Assembly: GCA_963556695.1 (NCBI GenBank)
Contig: CAUWAG010000019.1
Coordinates: forward strand, 930,001-994,000
Direction of reading: 5' to 3'
From: Anthostomella pinea
Taxonomy: Eukaryota > Ascomycota > Sordariomycetes > Xylariales > Xylariaceae
Length of the DNA: 64,000 nt
This document shows, one piece after another, positions 54,501-64,000 of the stretch (positions are counted from its first letter, which is position 1; each line of letters begins with the position of its first letter). The position numbers and the translations under genes are program-made. A model generated the notes under the pieces. The model did no database searches and had not been told where the DNA came from. It saw only the letters and a list, made by a program, of their open reading frames with translations.

Positions 54501-54739
54501 CCGAGCTTGAGGCTGAACCTTCCCCTAAGTCCGTGCCTGAGCCAGAGCCAGAGGTCCCAGCGAGGAAGGTGCCAAAGAAGGCAGCTCCGAAGCCGAAAGC
54601 CAAACCGAAGGCCAAACCGAAACCGTCACCTCGCAGGCGCTCTCGGAGGAAGCAGGTAGTTTCCTCGGATCAAGACGAGGACGACGATGATGATGAGGAT
54701 GAGGATGAGGAGTTCTTGCTTTCTGATAGCGATGAGTGA
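51563..54739 (+). CDS. RAD4: RAD4/XPC-like nucleotide-excision repair protein
   Basis: From ATG 51563 (MPPHLPRKRLRT) to 54739 with introns 53815-53867 and 53906-53957 around a 38-nt exon; 1023 residues. The N-terminus is basic and then acidic (DDDDSESSLSSLSD). The transglutaminase-like part includes SRDVGSQLFTALLRGLGLEARMVANIQ and DLEFPHYWTEVLSP. The beta-hairpin domains follow; the small exon supplies NIDMFAEHMCPEG, leading into AVHVPFRGGVRVCKRLQIDYAEAVVGFEFGHRMAVPVIQGVVIAEE (BHD3). The C-terminal tail is acidic then rich in KPK repeats. RAD4/XPC finds helix-distorting lesions and recruits TFIIH. The two introns sum to 105 bp, so an unspliced reading stays open and gives a false 13-residue segment. 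Confidence 0.92.
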   Translation: MPPHLPRKRLRTPSPENGGRVTKKTTKGKGKSTLVATVPPRKPTLFDVLDADTTKGSAEKTRSVLQQMQEDDDDSESSLSSLSDAEFEDVPPPKRQKVNGESEGSDDDDDMEFEDVPAHEQRQEQEPVLGDLELTLYRDTGPSLASELKKGASKKEKAIRISTHCTHVQFLLWHNAIRNSWLCDEEVQAIMISHLPPRLWDEVDRWRRSSGLETPEEPLKKDVKGKRNAKGKGKGEQTTSKPARDWGEAADQLEKGVPDMSHSDPLLRLVKGLLSWWKQRFRITAPGLRKWGYMNARRLGKLREAFETEEHDSERFGERVKNIEEFRLLAQDCIGSRDVGSQLFTALLRGLGLEARMVANIQSLGYGWSKIEEADEEKPKKNGQTNGDKPSEPTPKAKAASKKPAPVRPASRRTRKSDKDALKMELDESDEYLEPVIDEDEDGSSVVDVTEDMRPKRLEAKPYDKDLEFPHYWTEVLSPVTNKYLPVDPVVKAVVGSSRELVESLEPRGGKADKAKQIMAYCVGFSQDGTAKDVTVRYLKKQLFPGKTKGVRMPEEKIPVYNKHGKVRRHDHFDWFKSVMRGYARGDMKHPITEIDEAEQSTDLKPAIPEKKVVKEGEETLQYYKTSKEYVLERHLKREEALLPDAAPVKTFNNKGKGGKVDEADVYLRKDVVAVKSAETWHKQGRAPVDGAQPLKHAPYRAATTNRRREIAEAEAATGKKVLQPLYSQDQTDWIIPDPIQDGIIPKNEYGYVTNALKSKAAVTNIVTAISTCSRSICVLKVSLCNLLYAVPFSNRSAGAVHVPFRGGVRVCKRLQIDYAEAVVGFEFGHRMAVPVIQGVVIAEENYECMVEELEKDEAERARKEDEKRRKATLGMWRKLLMGLRIADRIRQDYGHLDESVEVFGHARGDNRDVTDMREKDEDMAGGFLPEGYEEEEEEEEVQKEPRHTSNFFPAAQNDDDDDEDEDPFQVEYGNQHADPELEAEPSPKSVPEPEPEVPARKVPKKAAPKPKAKPKAKPKPSPRRRSRRKQVVSSDQDEDDDDDEDEDEEFLLSDSDE

Positions 54740-55319
54740 TGAGTGATGAGTGTTGTAGCAATACCATGCGATGGGCTTGCACCATGATAGAATACTCTTG
54801 TAAAATACGTTTATTCCTGTGTATGCTTCTTGCTAAATGCCCGTGCCTTGACAGAGTACTGCAGTGGGTTCTTGCCCTTGCCCACGTCTAGCAGACCTCG
54901 TCCGAGGACTGCCAATGCACTGAAGCAGCGGTTCGCACCGTATCTAGGTACCTTCCTCTGGGGGATGGGAAGTGTAAAGCCGCATGGTCAGTGGAGGATA
55001 TCCTTGAACGACGACGCTTTCGAAGGCAAATCAGTACATCCCTTCATATGTCCGTTTGGCATGCCGTGTAATCAATTGTTACCTACCTACCCAGCCCGAT
55101 CTTCACCTTTGTTCCTTGCATTTTCCTCGGTCGACGGAATCCAATACAGAGGTCCATGAGAGTCTTCGCCCAGCCTGGCCCGCGAGTAACGACACTGCAT
55201 TTCTTCACTGTCAACGAGCAGCATTCGTTCTGGCGAGCATGCACGGTACACTCAGCCCTCGCAAGTCTCCAGACGCGCGTTGTTTATAAGACTCCAGATT
55301 ACCCACGGAAATTTCGAGA
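54740..55319. other. 3' flank of RAD4 and intergenic
   Basis: 580 bp with small ORFs only. Confidence 0.5.
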
Positions 55320-55451
55320 TATTGGATTAAGCATATAGGAATAAGCAGCTTTGGTTTGATACCCCACTTTCAATGCTTATTCCATGGTGCTTATTCCGAT
55401 TCGATAGATTTACCGTTGTTTGCTGGACGGGTCGTGTACGGAGACTTATGA
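55320..55451. repeat. Right-end copy of the 165-bp inverted-repeat family
   Basis: Ends with GTGTACGGAGACTTATGA (55434-55451), identical to the right terminus at 19.23 kb. It contains GGAATAAGC and two GCTTATTCC words. The left terminus is not recognisable. Confidence 0.7.
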
Positions 55452-56146
55452 GGGTCAAGTGTAACTGCATCACATGTTCTTAGTTAACTGCAGCACACTA
55501 CGAACATGTTGTGGATCCCAGCCACTTGATCCAGCCACCACCAGTACCTTATCGGATCTCCTGTCATCCAGGGCGTTCTACAATAAGGTTACCTGGGATG
55601 GCTGCCCCAGGTGACAGGTACCAACCCACTGTAATTTAGGTATTTAGATACTTCTCGGATGGGATCCCTCCCATCCGAACTAAACAAAGCACCAACCAGA
55701 ATACAGATCATGCCAACCAACACTTGTGATAGATCTCCGTTCTGGTTCCGCTACCACAAAGGCACAATGTGATGCCAGCCCTCCGATTAACAGGGTTCTT
55801 TCGGCACACTTAACTAAGGTAACTTACCTACCATACCTCAGGCGCCTCTTGTGGGGACCTGTTTTCTCGCACTGGTACTTGGGCATTGGGTGCATTTAAA
55901 TTCAACTGGCAATCTCTGCACCACCACACTTCCACCCCCCCCTCATCCTTCACCTCGGGCTGCCGCTGCGTCCTGGTGACCTGGCAACCTTTCGACCACG
56001 ACATTTACAGGCCACTGCACCTCTGTGGCCTGTCGTCCTCTACCATCCGCGCTTTCCTGTACAACACATTTCTGTGGTCTTCCGACCTGATTGCACTCCT
56101 CCCACCGCCTCTCACCACCCTCGGCGACCGCATCGCAACTGTCACC
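55452..56146. other. Promoter and 5' UTR region of the BTB gene
   Basis: About 700 bp. The last 250 bp are C/T-rich with a C-run near 55936, typical of a fungal 5' leader. Confidence 0.5.
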
Positions 56147-56888
56147 ATGGGCAAGCCCGTCGGTGGACCACCGCGAAGCAAGTACGTCATTTCGCTCCCC
56201 TCTCCCCAGGCGTCCCTAACAAGGTTGGTTCGCTAATTTGGTGTGAATAGCGATGCGACTGGAATGATCACGATCAAGGTCTCAACCGGCGATGAATCCC
56301 CTTCTACAACAACGTATTCGCATACCACTCCCGGTTCGGACGCAAGGTTATGAAGTTCCACAACGCCGGCTTGTTCTCTATCGAAACCTCCAAGACTGCC
56401 ATGGTAATGTTCACGGAATGGATGTACCTCAAGAATTTCATGAACGGCTGCATAACTGGGCACAACTCGACACTGGCAAAGGTGGACTGAATCTTCGGAC
56501 GCTCGTCGATGCTTGGCTTCTGGGTGAAACCTTTCACGCGCCTTCATTCCAGAATGACATCATGGTCCTTCTGGTCGACGAGTTTCAACAAACCGAGAAG
56601 ACTCCCCCTGAGCTGATCAAGATGATTTGGACGAGAGCTCCCAACTCTCCTCTCTGTGCCCTAGCTCTTGAGGTATACTCCCGCAATATCGTCACGGTCT
56701 ATGGGGTCGAAGAACAAATTCAGCCCATAGAGGACGATGGGCTACTGTTTGCCGTGTTGCGTTGCACAGTCGCCCGAGAGGAGGAGACACGACGCAGAAT
56801 CAGCTCCTTTCATCTCCGTACATCCAGGGACCCCTCTGACCCCTTTCATCCCTTTCAACTGCAGCCAGCTGTCCATACACATAACTGA
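56147..56888 (+). pseudogene. BTB/POZ-domain protein gene with two frame breaks
   Basis: ATG 56147 (MGKPVGGPPRS), intron 56182-56250 (GTACGT donor, AATAG acceptor), then DATGMITIKVSTGDE. After that the BTB fold continues one frame over: FYNNVFAYHSRFGRKVMKF, LFSIETSKTAMVMFTEWMYLKNF. It then moves again to LNLRTLVDAWLLGETFHAPSFQNDIMVLLVDEF and ends at 56888. Each change fits loss of a single base, near CCCC at 56298-56301 and near AAA at 56478-56480. BTB proteins of this size are common in filamentous fungi and lack an assigned role. If the two homopolymer sites are sequencing errors, the gene is intact at about 225 residues. Confidence 0.65.
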
Positions 56889-57349
56889 CACCAACTCCTC
56901 AGACGCCCTCATAGCTGTCATTTGTACCTTCAACTACTATCAGCTGACCATCCACCTTCTACTGGACACAGCATTGGGATACCCGTGGCTTAGAGAGAAT
57001 TGCATGTATTGGGAGAGGGCGTGAGCCACTCCAAAGCTCCGGGCCAGCCGTCGAGGCACCAGCAGCCAGTCTCCTTGGAAGGAGCCCACACGTATGTACA
57101 GAAAACAGAGCAGAAAATCACCACCCAGTTGATATCCTTCCTCTCATCTCAGCCAGCGTAGCAGAGCCCTTATGTATGGGCCCTGACGCGTGCCCTTGCC
57201 CTAGCCATAGCTCGACCCAGTAGACCAAATCATCATGGTGGGGTGGTCTCTCTTCCAATCTAACGAAGCTAAAAGCTGTCATATTATATAAGGTGGTTTA
57301 TATGGCTGATATCCGTGTATTCAATAATAGTACCATCCCCCCCTCCCTA
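56889..57349. other. Intergenic, GC falls towards the AT-rich block
   Basis: About 460 bp with small ORFs only. The switch to AT-rich sequence occurs near 57400. Confidence 0.5.
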
Positions 57350-59132
57350 GTACTCGGACACCCCTACTACTCGGACAGCTAATTCTTGACGCCACTATTA
57401 AATCACTATATATTAACTTATACGGCTATTAATAACGAAAGGTTAGTCATAATTTAAAAAAATCTATTAAAATAAAATAAAGATAAGGCATTTAACCGAT
57501 ATACGCTTTGAGCTGTTAATATTATATTAGAAAGTTATAATAAAAATATTTTGTAGCTTATAATAATCAAGTTTTATATATAAATTAAATAAGCGAGTAA
57601 TTCTTATATGACCCTAAATAGTTTAATAATTAAAGTATCTAGAAATAACATTCTTTTAATTATTATATAATTATTTAATTATATACTTACATATAAAGTT
57701 TTATATTTATAAAGCTTATATATGAAAAGTTCTTAAAAAGTGGTTATTATATATAATAGATTGATATAAAAGTGTTTGAGTAATAAAAGTGTTTACATAT
57801 TAAAAAGAAGGTATTACATAATAAGCTTATTAGCTCGCTTTGGTTTACGCTACGCGTAGCTTAAAAAGTAAAACATAACGTATATTCAAAAATAACACGC
57901 TTTTAAGTCTTAATAGTTTAATAGTATTAACTATATTTAAAAACGGGTATTATTATTATTTAAACAAAGATATTATTTATTTAAAATCGCTGCTTTATAA
58001 CGAGTCAAAGAACGCCGGGGGCCTTTTAAAAAAAAAGGCTTTACTAGCTTTAAAAAGGGTTATATAATAGCGTTTTTAAGCAACTATATTATATTCGTAT
58101 AGCTATAACAACATGTACGAATTAAGACCTTACAGTTTAAATTAATCTACCGCTAGTAACGTAAATAGAATAAATAATAATAATAATTTCTTTTCGTTAT
58201 TATTTATATTTAAGTAATATATAAAATAAAAGTCTCGTATTATAAAGTCTTATATTATAAAACTAGGCTAAGTAATTATTTAAAAATATAGTATTTGTAT
58301 TTTAACTTACGGCATATAAGTCGTCTTAAATTTAAGTTTAAAGATAAATGTTAATAGTGAAACCCGCCTTTTTTTAAAACAACCTGTCGCTTTTAAAATA
58401 AACGTAATTTTTTAATATTATAAATTGTATATTCGTAACTTTCTTATTACTTTAAAACATATCCTTTTTAAATACTATTAAGTTTAATAAATTCAAGTTT
58501 ATTATATTTACTACCAAAAACGTTAAAAATTTTCCCCTTACTTAAAAAAAAACCTTACTTTATAAATGTTATTAATGTTTATAATAACTAAGTCTTAAAC
58601 TTCCAAAGCGGTAACCGTAATTATAATATTAAAACGAATTTAAATAAACCTTGCGTTATGTACTTTTATAAAATTATGAAATGTAAGTACAAACTTATCA
58701 TAAAAAATATGAACTAGTTTATTTATATATAATAATAATAACGAGAACTTTGTCATTCTTTAAAAAGTATTAAAAAGAAACTATGATTATTAAGCCGTAA
58801 AAAACTCGTAAAAAAGACGCCGTTTTTTTACTAATATATATAAGTCGGTTATAGAAAAATAAAAAATAAAGTTTATATAATATATTTTATTATAAATTTT
58901 TATTATATCGTTTATCTTATATAAAGTATTATTAACACGGCTTTAATAATATTAAGTTTAAATATCGTATGATACAAACTAGTTATTATTATTTTTAACA
59001 GGATTAATATTGGTTTTATTAATATTTTCATTTTCATTAAAAGCTCAAGCTAGCTTTAAAACCTAAAAAATCAATTTAAATATTAAAGGTTATAAAATCC
59101 AATTAAAAAGATTGAAATTTTATCTACGGTAA
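57350..59132. repeat. AT-rich, RIP-like degenerate repeat
   Basis: Composition drops to mostly A and T (runs of TTATTATA, AAAATTT), with no ORF. A segment (57836-58012) is similar to 61605-61860, including TTTACGCTACGCGTAGCTTA and ATCGCTGCTTTATAACGAGT, with C/T and G/A differences. It looks like an old repeat mutated by repeat-induced point mutation. Confidence 0.75.
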
Positions 59133-59599
59133 TGTTACGAACCAACAGATACTACGGCCTGTTAGAGGGCCAAGGGAGGCACACCAAGACCTAATGGAAT
59201 CAGAAGCCAGGAACAGAACAATGGGTATTACGGATCACTGGATCACGAAGTGAGCCTGCGAGGATCACTGGATCAGGGAGTGAGCCAGTGAGCATCACTC
59301 TGGGACAAGGTGATCCTATTCTATCTGTGAGGGAGAGATTGGATATATAAGGACAGGCATTTCCCAACTAGATAGATAGACAGTCTCTACCTCAGTGATC
59401 AATCTAAGCATCTTAGCCAACCCTAAGATGGGAGAAATCTCCTGACGACTTGACTACGCAGTGAACCCAGTTCAGACCAAGCCCCAGCATCTGAGTGTCT
59501 TCTAGTTGACGGAAGCCTCTATCGTCTTTTGTGTTGACTTATCTCAGAACATAAACCCCATAGAACCCTTTAGCCTTATAGGTTAGATGGCTTGTCACA
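59133..59599. mobile_element. Probable solo LTR, 467 bp
   Basis: An island of normal composition inside AT-rich DNA. It begins TGTTACGA and ends TTGTCACA (near inverted ends TG...CA). Inside are GGATCACTGGATCA direct repeats and a GATATATAAGG TATA-like box. No matching target duplication is left. Confidence 0.6.
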
Positions 59600-59693
59600 G
59601 TTTTAATGATTTAATATCAATTAAGTTATTACTAGTTCAAAACAATGAATTAACATATTTATATATATATAAATATGCTTTATTCTTAGTATA

Positions 59694-61553
59694 ACGTAGG
59701 TCACAAGCGAGCGGCAATTACAAGCGAGCGGCAACTTTTCACCAGCCACCCAACCTTTCAATCAAGGCTCCTAATTGATCAACCAACAATAATGGCATTA
59801 CGTTATAGCGAATCAGACTTACAGCTTGCTGTCCAAGCTAAGCGACGCAACCCTCATATTACCATTGGCAAGCTTTCTAAGACTTTCCATGTCCCATACA
59901 ATACCTTGAAGGCTAGAATCGCCGGCCGACCATCACGACGCGATAGCATGCCTAATTCTTTGAAACTTACGGTTTCTGAAGAGAATGCCATTTGTTCCTT
60001 CATAATCGACCTGGATGCGCGAGCATTTCCGCCCCGGTACACTTATGTTGAAGATATGGCAAATCAATTGTTGGCGGCGCGCGGGGCTGGACGCATTGGA
60101 AAGAACTGGACGGCGAACTTCATCAAACGTACACCAGGCCTCCGGACGCGTTTTCATCGGAGGATGGACTACGAGAGGGTCTTGAACGAAGATCCGGACG
60201 CGTATCGCGCGTGGTTTCGCCAAGTTGCGGCGGTAATCGCAAAACATGGTATCCAAGACGCGGATATTTACAACTTCGACGAGACTAGGTTTATGATGGG
60301 CATTATTGGGTCCGGCATGGTCATTACAAACGCCGAAAGACGTGATAGGCCTAGACAAGCCCAGCAAGGCAACAGGGAATGGTCTACAGCAATTTCTGCT
60401 GTCAATGCTGATGGTTGGGTGGTCCCGCCGTTCATCATTCTACAGGGCAAAACCCACCTCGCGTCATGGTATCGCGACACGACATTACCACGCGATTGGA
60501 AGGTGGCCGTGTCCGATAATGGGTGGACTACAAACGAGATTGGGTTGGAATGGATTCGGCATTTCGACAAGTATACCAGACCGCGTATGACTGCTGGTAA
60601 ACGCCTCCTCATCCTAGATGGTCACAAAAGCCACCATTCCCAGATCTTTGAGAGATATTGCCAGAACAATAGCATTATTACCCTTTGTATGCCTGCCCAC
60701 TCGTCACACAGGCTCCAGCCTTTAGATATCAGTTGTTTTAGCCCGCTCAAACGAGCGTACGGTCGCATGATTGAGGATCTCATGCGGCGTCATATAACCC
60801 ATGTTTCGAAAGAGGACTTCCTTACAGCGTTTTGTGAAGCACACAACGCTGCTATGACGCCAGAGAACATTCGAGCAGGTTTCAGTGCCACTGGGCTTGT
60901 TCTTTTTGACCCAGAAAGTGTCATTTCGAAACTGGATGCTGTCGCTGTCGTACGAACACCGTCGCCAGACCCCAATCTGCCACCCACTACTTGGACTTCG
61001 AAGACGCCTACCACCATCAACAAAGTGGTCAACCAATCGGTTCATATCCGAAATTGAGTCAGAAACCACCAGGGAAGCTCACCTACATCAATAATTGATG
61101 CGTTGAGCTCGTTTTCAAAGGCTACATACGGTCTTATGCACAAGGTCGCTTTGGTTGATTCCCGGGTCCGCGAGCTAGAGGAGGCCAATCACCTACTAAG
61201 TAAATGCCGGAGGACAAAAAACAAACGTCTAGTGAAAGGAGGAGTACTTTCCGTTGAAGATGCAGTAGGTCTCCAGGCTGTAAAGGATAGTGGTGAGCTG
61301 GCAAGACAGGAAATGGGTGAAGGTAGTCGTCGTCCGAGGAGGGCGGCAGCGCGTGAGCGACGTTGTGGCGTTTGCGGCAACACTGGCCATAATGCGCGAA
61401 CTTGTACAATAGAGATAGAAACGTCTGAAGAAGAAGAATCCGATTGATTAGATTGAATTAAATGCGTTGTGGTCGAGTTATTTGACATGTTGGTTAGAAG
61501 ATTGGTGAAAAGTTGCCGTTCGCTTGTAATTGCCGCTTGCTTGTGACCTACGT
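59694..61553 (+). mobile_element. Fot1/pogo-like DNA transposon, 1860 bp, copy 1
   Basis: 50-bp terminal inverted repeats with two mismatches, starting ACGTAGGTCACAAGCGAGCG, flanked by TA at 59692-59693 and 61554-61555. Each TIR contains CAAGCGAGCGGCAA twice. The size and TA duplication fit the Fot1 group of Tc1/mariner elements. Confidence 0.92.
59792..61447 (+). CDS. Fot1/pogo-like transposase (one TGA at 61055-61057)
   Basis: The frame opens at ATG 59792. An N-terminal Psq/CENP-B type helix-turn-helix (ITIGKLSKTFHVPYNTLKARIAG) is followed by a second DNA-binding region, then the catalytic DDE_1 domain with Asp163 in YNFDETRF, Asp276 in LILDGHKSH and Asp312 in LQPLDISCFSPLK. The last two are 35 residues apart, the DD35D spacing of pogo-type enzymes. 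The first ORF ends after 421 codons at a TGA, but the same frame continues to 61447 with a helical segment and a CxxC-GH-ArtC zinc knuckle. The stop fits CGA changed to TGA; the second copy has CAA at that codon. The full enzyme would be 551 residues. It may still act if the 421-residue form suffices. Confidence 0.9.
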
Positions 61554-61555
61554 TA

Positions 61556-61912
61556 TTATTAACATAATATTATAATATTATAATACGGTTATAAGCTGTT
61601 AATTCGCTTTGATTTACGCTATGCGTAGTTTAAAAAGTAAGGGCTAATGTATTTATCAAAATATAACCACTTGAAAAGTACTTAAAAATAGGTAGTATCA
61701 CTACTTTAAAACAAGTACTTTTTATTGAACGTTACTTTACGTATATAAAAAAGATGTAACTTATTATTTAAAAACACTATTATTTAGAAATAAGTATCAT
61801 TATTATTTTAAGAACAAGTATTATTTATTAATCGCTGCTTTATAATGAGTTAAACAACATTACTAGCTTAAAAAATTTTTGCAATAACAATACTTATAAC
61901 TTTATTTAATAT
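61556..61912. repeat. AT-rich repeat, related to 57.8-58.0 kb
   Basis: Continues the AT-rich block after the Fot1-like element. It carries the TTTACGCTATGCGTAGTTTA and ATCGCTGCTTTATAATGAGT words in the same orientation as the upstream block. Confidence 0.7.
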
Positions 61913-62115
61913 TGTTGGATCCATGCAATTCCATGTTCAAACCATCCATATCAAACCCACATGTATGATTAAATAAGAGATTAAATACCGGATTGTGAGG
62001 TCACTTAGCCAGACCTGCGAGTCCAGCTAGACCTCTCAATCCAACCTATCAGCAACATCATAACTTTGACCCATACTTGAGTATTATGATTGATCGGTCA
62101 AGCCTGCTCCAACAA
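61913..62115. mobile_element. Solo LTR, 203 bp, with perfect target duplication
   Basis: Begins TGTTGGATCC and ends GCTCCAACA (TGTTGGA/TCCAACA inverted ends, copia style), flanked by AATAT on both sides (61908-61912 and 62116-62120). Confidence 0.88.
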
Positions 62116-62139
62116 ATATATACTTATTTTAAGATATAA

Positions 62140-64000
62140 CGTAGCTGACAAGCGAGTTGGTATTACAAGCGAGTTGACATTGTCATGAACTTTCCAACCA
62201 ACACAGTTCAAACCATTATATCTCTATCAACAACAACGGCATTGCGTTATAACGAATTAGACTTATAGCTAGCTGTTCAAGCTAAATAACGTGACCCTCA
62301 TATTTCTATATTTCAGCTTGTAAAACTCTTTAACATCTCTTATTTCACTTTGAGCAGTAGAATCAAAAGAATGCCATCACGACGCGACAACATGCCCAGT
62401 ACTTTGAAACTTACGGTTTCCGAAGAGAATTGTTGAATATACGGATGTTAATTGATGCTATTGATTGTTCTGCTCTGCGTGCAGAGATTGATCATCTGTC
62501 TTCTTGGTGGGTCAGATGCCCTGTGCGTCTTTGCCCCACTGGAGATCTTCTGGTGTCTATCTCCGGCTCCCATTCAACAAGAATGTCATTCTTTCTTTCA
62601 TTCTTGACCTGGATGCGCGAGCATTTCTATCCTAACACAGTTATCTTAAAGATATGACAAATCAACCATTAGCGGCACATGCGGCTAGACGCATTAGAAA
62701 GAACTGGACGCGGAACTTCATTAAACGCATACCAGGCCTTTGGACGCGTTTTATCAGAAGATAGACTACTAGAGGGTCTTGCACAAAGATCCAGACACAT
62801 ATTGCGCGTGGTTTCGCCAAATTGCGGCGGTAATCACAAAACATCTAAGACATAGATATTTATAACTTTGACGAGACTGGGTTTATGATGGGCATTATTG
62901 GGTCCGGCATGATCATTATAAGCGCTGAAAGACGTGGCAGGCCTAAATAAGCTCAGCAAAGCAATAAAGAATGGTCTATAACAATCTTTGCCATTAATGA
63001 TGATGGTTGGGTGGTCCGGCCATTCATCATTTTACAGGGCAAAACCCACTTTGTCTCATAGTATTGCGACACAAGATTACCACGCGATTGGAAGGTGGCT
63101 ATGTCCGACAACGGCTAGACTACGAATGAGATCGGTTTGGGATAGATTTAGCATTTTGACAAGTATACCAGACCACGTATGACCGCTGGTAAAAACCTCC
63201 TTATCTTAGATGGTCACAAAAGCCACCATTCCCAGGTCTTTGAGAATCATTGTAAGAATAATGGTATCATTACCTTTCGTATGCCTGCCCACTCATCACA
63301 AAGGTTTCAGCCTTTAGATGTCGGCTGTTTTAACCCACTCAAACAAGCTTATAGCCGCATGATTGAGGATCTCATCCAGTATTATATAACTAATGTTTTA
63401 AAAGAGGACTTTCTTACAGTGTTTTGTGAAGCACATATTGCTGCTATGACGCCAGGAGATATTTGAGCAGGTTTCAGTGCCACTGGACTTGTTCCTTTTG
63501 ACCTAGAAAGTGTTATTTCAAAGCTGGATGATGTTGCTGTTGTATGAACACCGTCGCCAGACCCCAGTCTGCCACCTACTACTTGGACTTCAAAGACGCC
63601 TACCACTATTAACAGAGCGGTAAACCAATCAGTTTATATCAGAAATCAAGTCAAAAACCACCAGGGAAGCTCATTTATATCAATAGTTGATGCGTTGAGC
63701 TCGTTTTCAAAGGCTACATACGGTCTTATGCACAAGGTCACTCTGGCTGATTCTTGGGTCCACGAGTTAGAAAAGGCCAATCATTTACTAAATAAATGTT
63801 AGAAAACAAAAAATAAATGTTTAATAAAAGAAAGAATACTTTCTGTTAAAGATATAATAGGTCTTCAGGCTACAAAGGATAGTAGTGAGCTGGCAAGACA
63901 GGAAATAGGTGAAGGTAGCTGTCGTCCGAGGAGGGCGGCAGCGCGTGAGCAACGTTGTGGCATTTGCGGCAAGACTGGCCATAATGCATAAACTTGTACA
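62140..64000 (+). mobile_element. Fot1/pogo-like transposon, copy 2, heavily degraded and cut by window end
   Basis: The left end ACGTAGCTGACAAGCGAG follows TA at 62138-62139. Segments of the transposase are recognisable (LILDGHKSHHSQVFENHC, HSSQRFQPLDVGCFNPLKQAY), but many stops and frame breaks separate them. Most differences from copy 1 are C-to-T or G-to-A. The right TIR lies beyond 64000. Confidence 0.85.
62431..62579. mobile_element. 149-bp MITE, copy 2, inside Fot1-like copy 2
   Basis: The same TGTTGAAT...ATTCAACA element as at 42623, with 5-bp direct repeats AGAAT (62426-62430 and 62580-62584). It interrupts the transposase coding region after the codons for VSEEN. Confidence 0.92.

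Overview
The window is nuclear DNA of a filamentous ascomycete (Pezizomycotina). The evidence is short spliceosomal introns (about 50-150 bp, GTAAGT/GTATGT donors, CTAAC-like branch sites), HET-domain and Hsp70-like allorecognition-type genes, a secreted sedolisin, Fot1/pogo transposons, a Tad/I-type LINE, and C-to-T/G-to-A decay of repeats resembling RIP. The species cannot be named from sequence alone.

Layout. 1-3.3 kb: the 3' part of PAT1 (mRNA decapping activator, with a GC-AG intron), convergent with RPC37 (RNA polymerase III). 3.5-11.3 kb: an accessory island holding one mostly open HET-domain gene, a decayed second HET gene and a decayed Hsp70-like ATPase gene. 11.8-17.7 kb: an unrecognised coiled-coil protein, a fungal transcription-factor-like protein and a secreted Ala/Ser-rich protein. 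20-25.2 kb: the Rieske protein of complex III and DDB1. 25.5-35.2 kb: an ankyrin relic, a secreted intradiol dioxygenase, an unidentified frameshifted relic, a frameshifted short-chain dehydrogenase, an intact sedolisin, and a GPI-type GH16 gene that lost its 5' end where copia sequence begins. 35.2-42.8 kb: copia fragments split by a nearly complete LINE, then a 149-bp MITE.

43.5-56.9 kb is mostly conserved genes: a small membrane protein, an SMP-30/gluconolactonase-like protein, an SDR, a divergent mitochondrial pair (ATP synthase subunit k and MTP18), a divergent CUZ1/RAD4 pair, and a BTB gene with two frameshifts. 57.3-64 kb is a repeat graveyard: AT-rich RIP-like sequence, two candidate solo LTRs, a Fot1-like element with one nonsense codon, and a second degraded copy carrying another 149-bp MITE and running off the window.

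The housekeeping genes (PAT1, RPC37, RIP1, DDB1, ATP19, MTP18, CUZ1, RAD4) have clean frames after splicing. The disruptions are confined to accessory genes and transposons, and most of the nonsense codons fit C-to-T or G-to-A changes. This argues for real decay rather than general sequencing error, although single-base frameshifts in the SDR and BTB genes could still be assembly errors. I found no RNA gene or CRISPR array. No clearly new biochemical system is visible. The most unusual content is the decayed HET/Hsp70-like island, the nested transposon locus in the GH16 gene, and two small non-autonomous repeat families.
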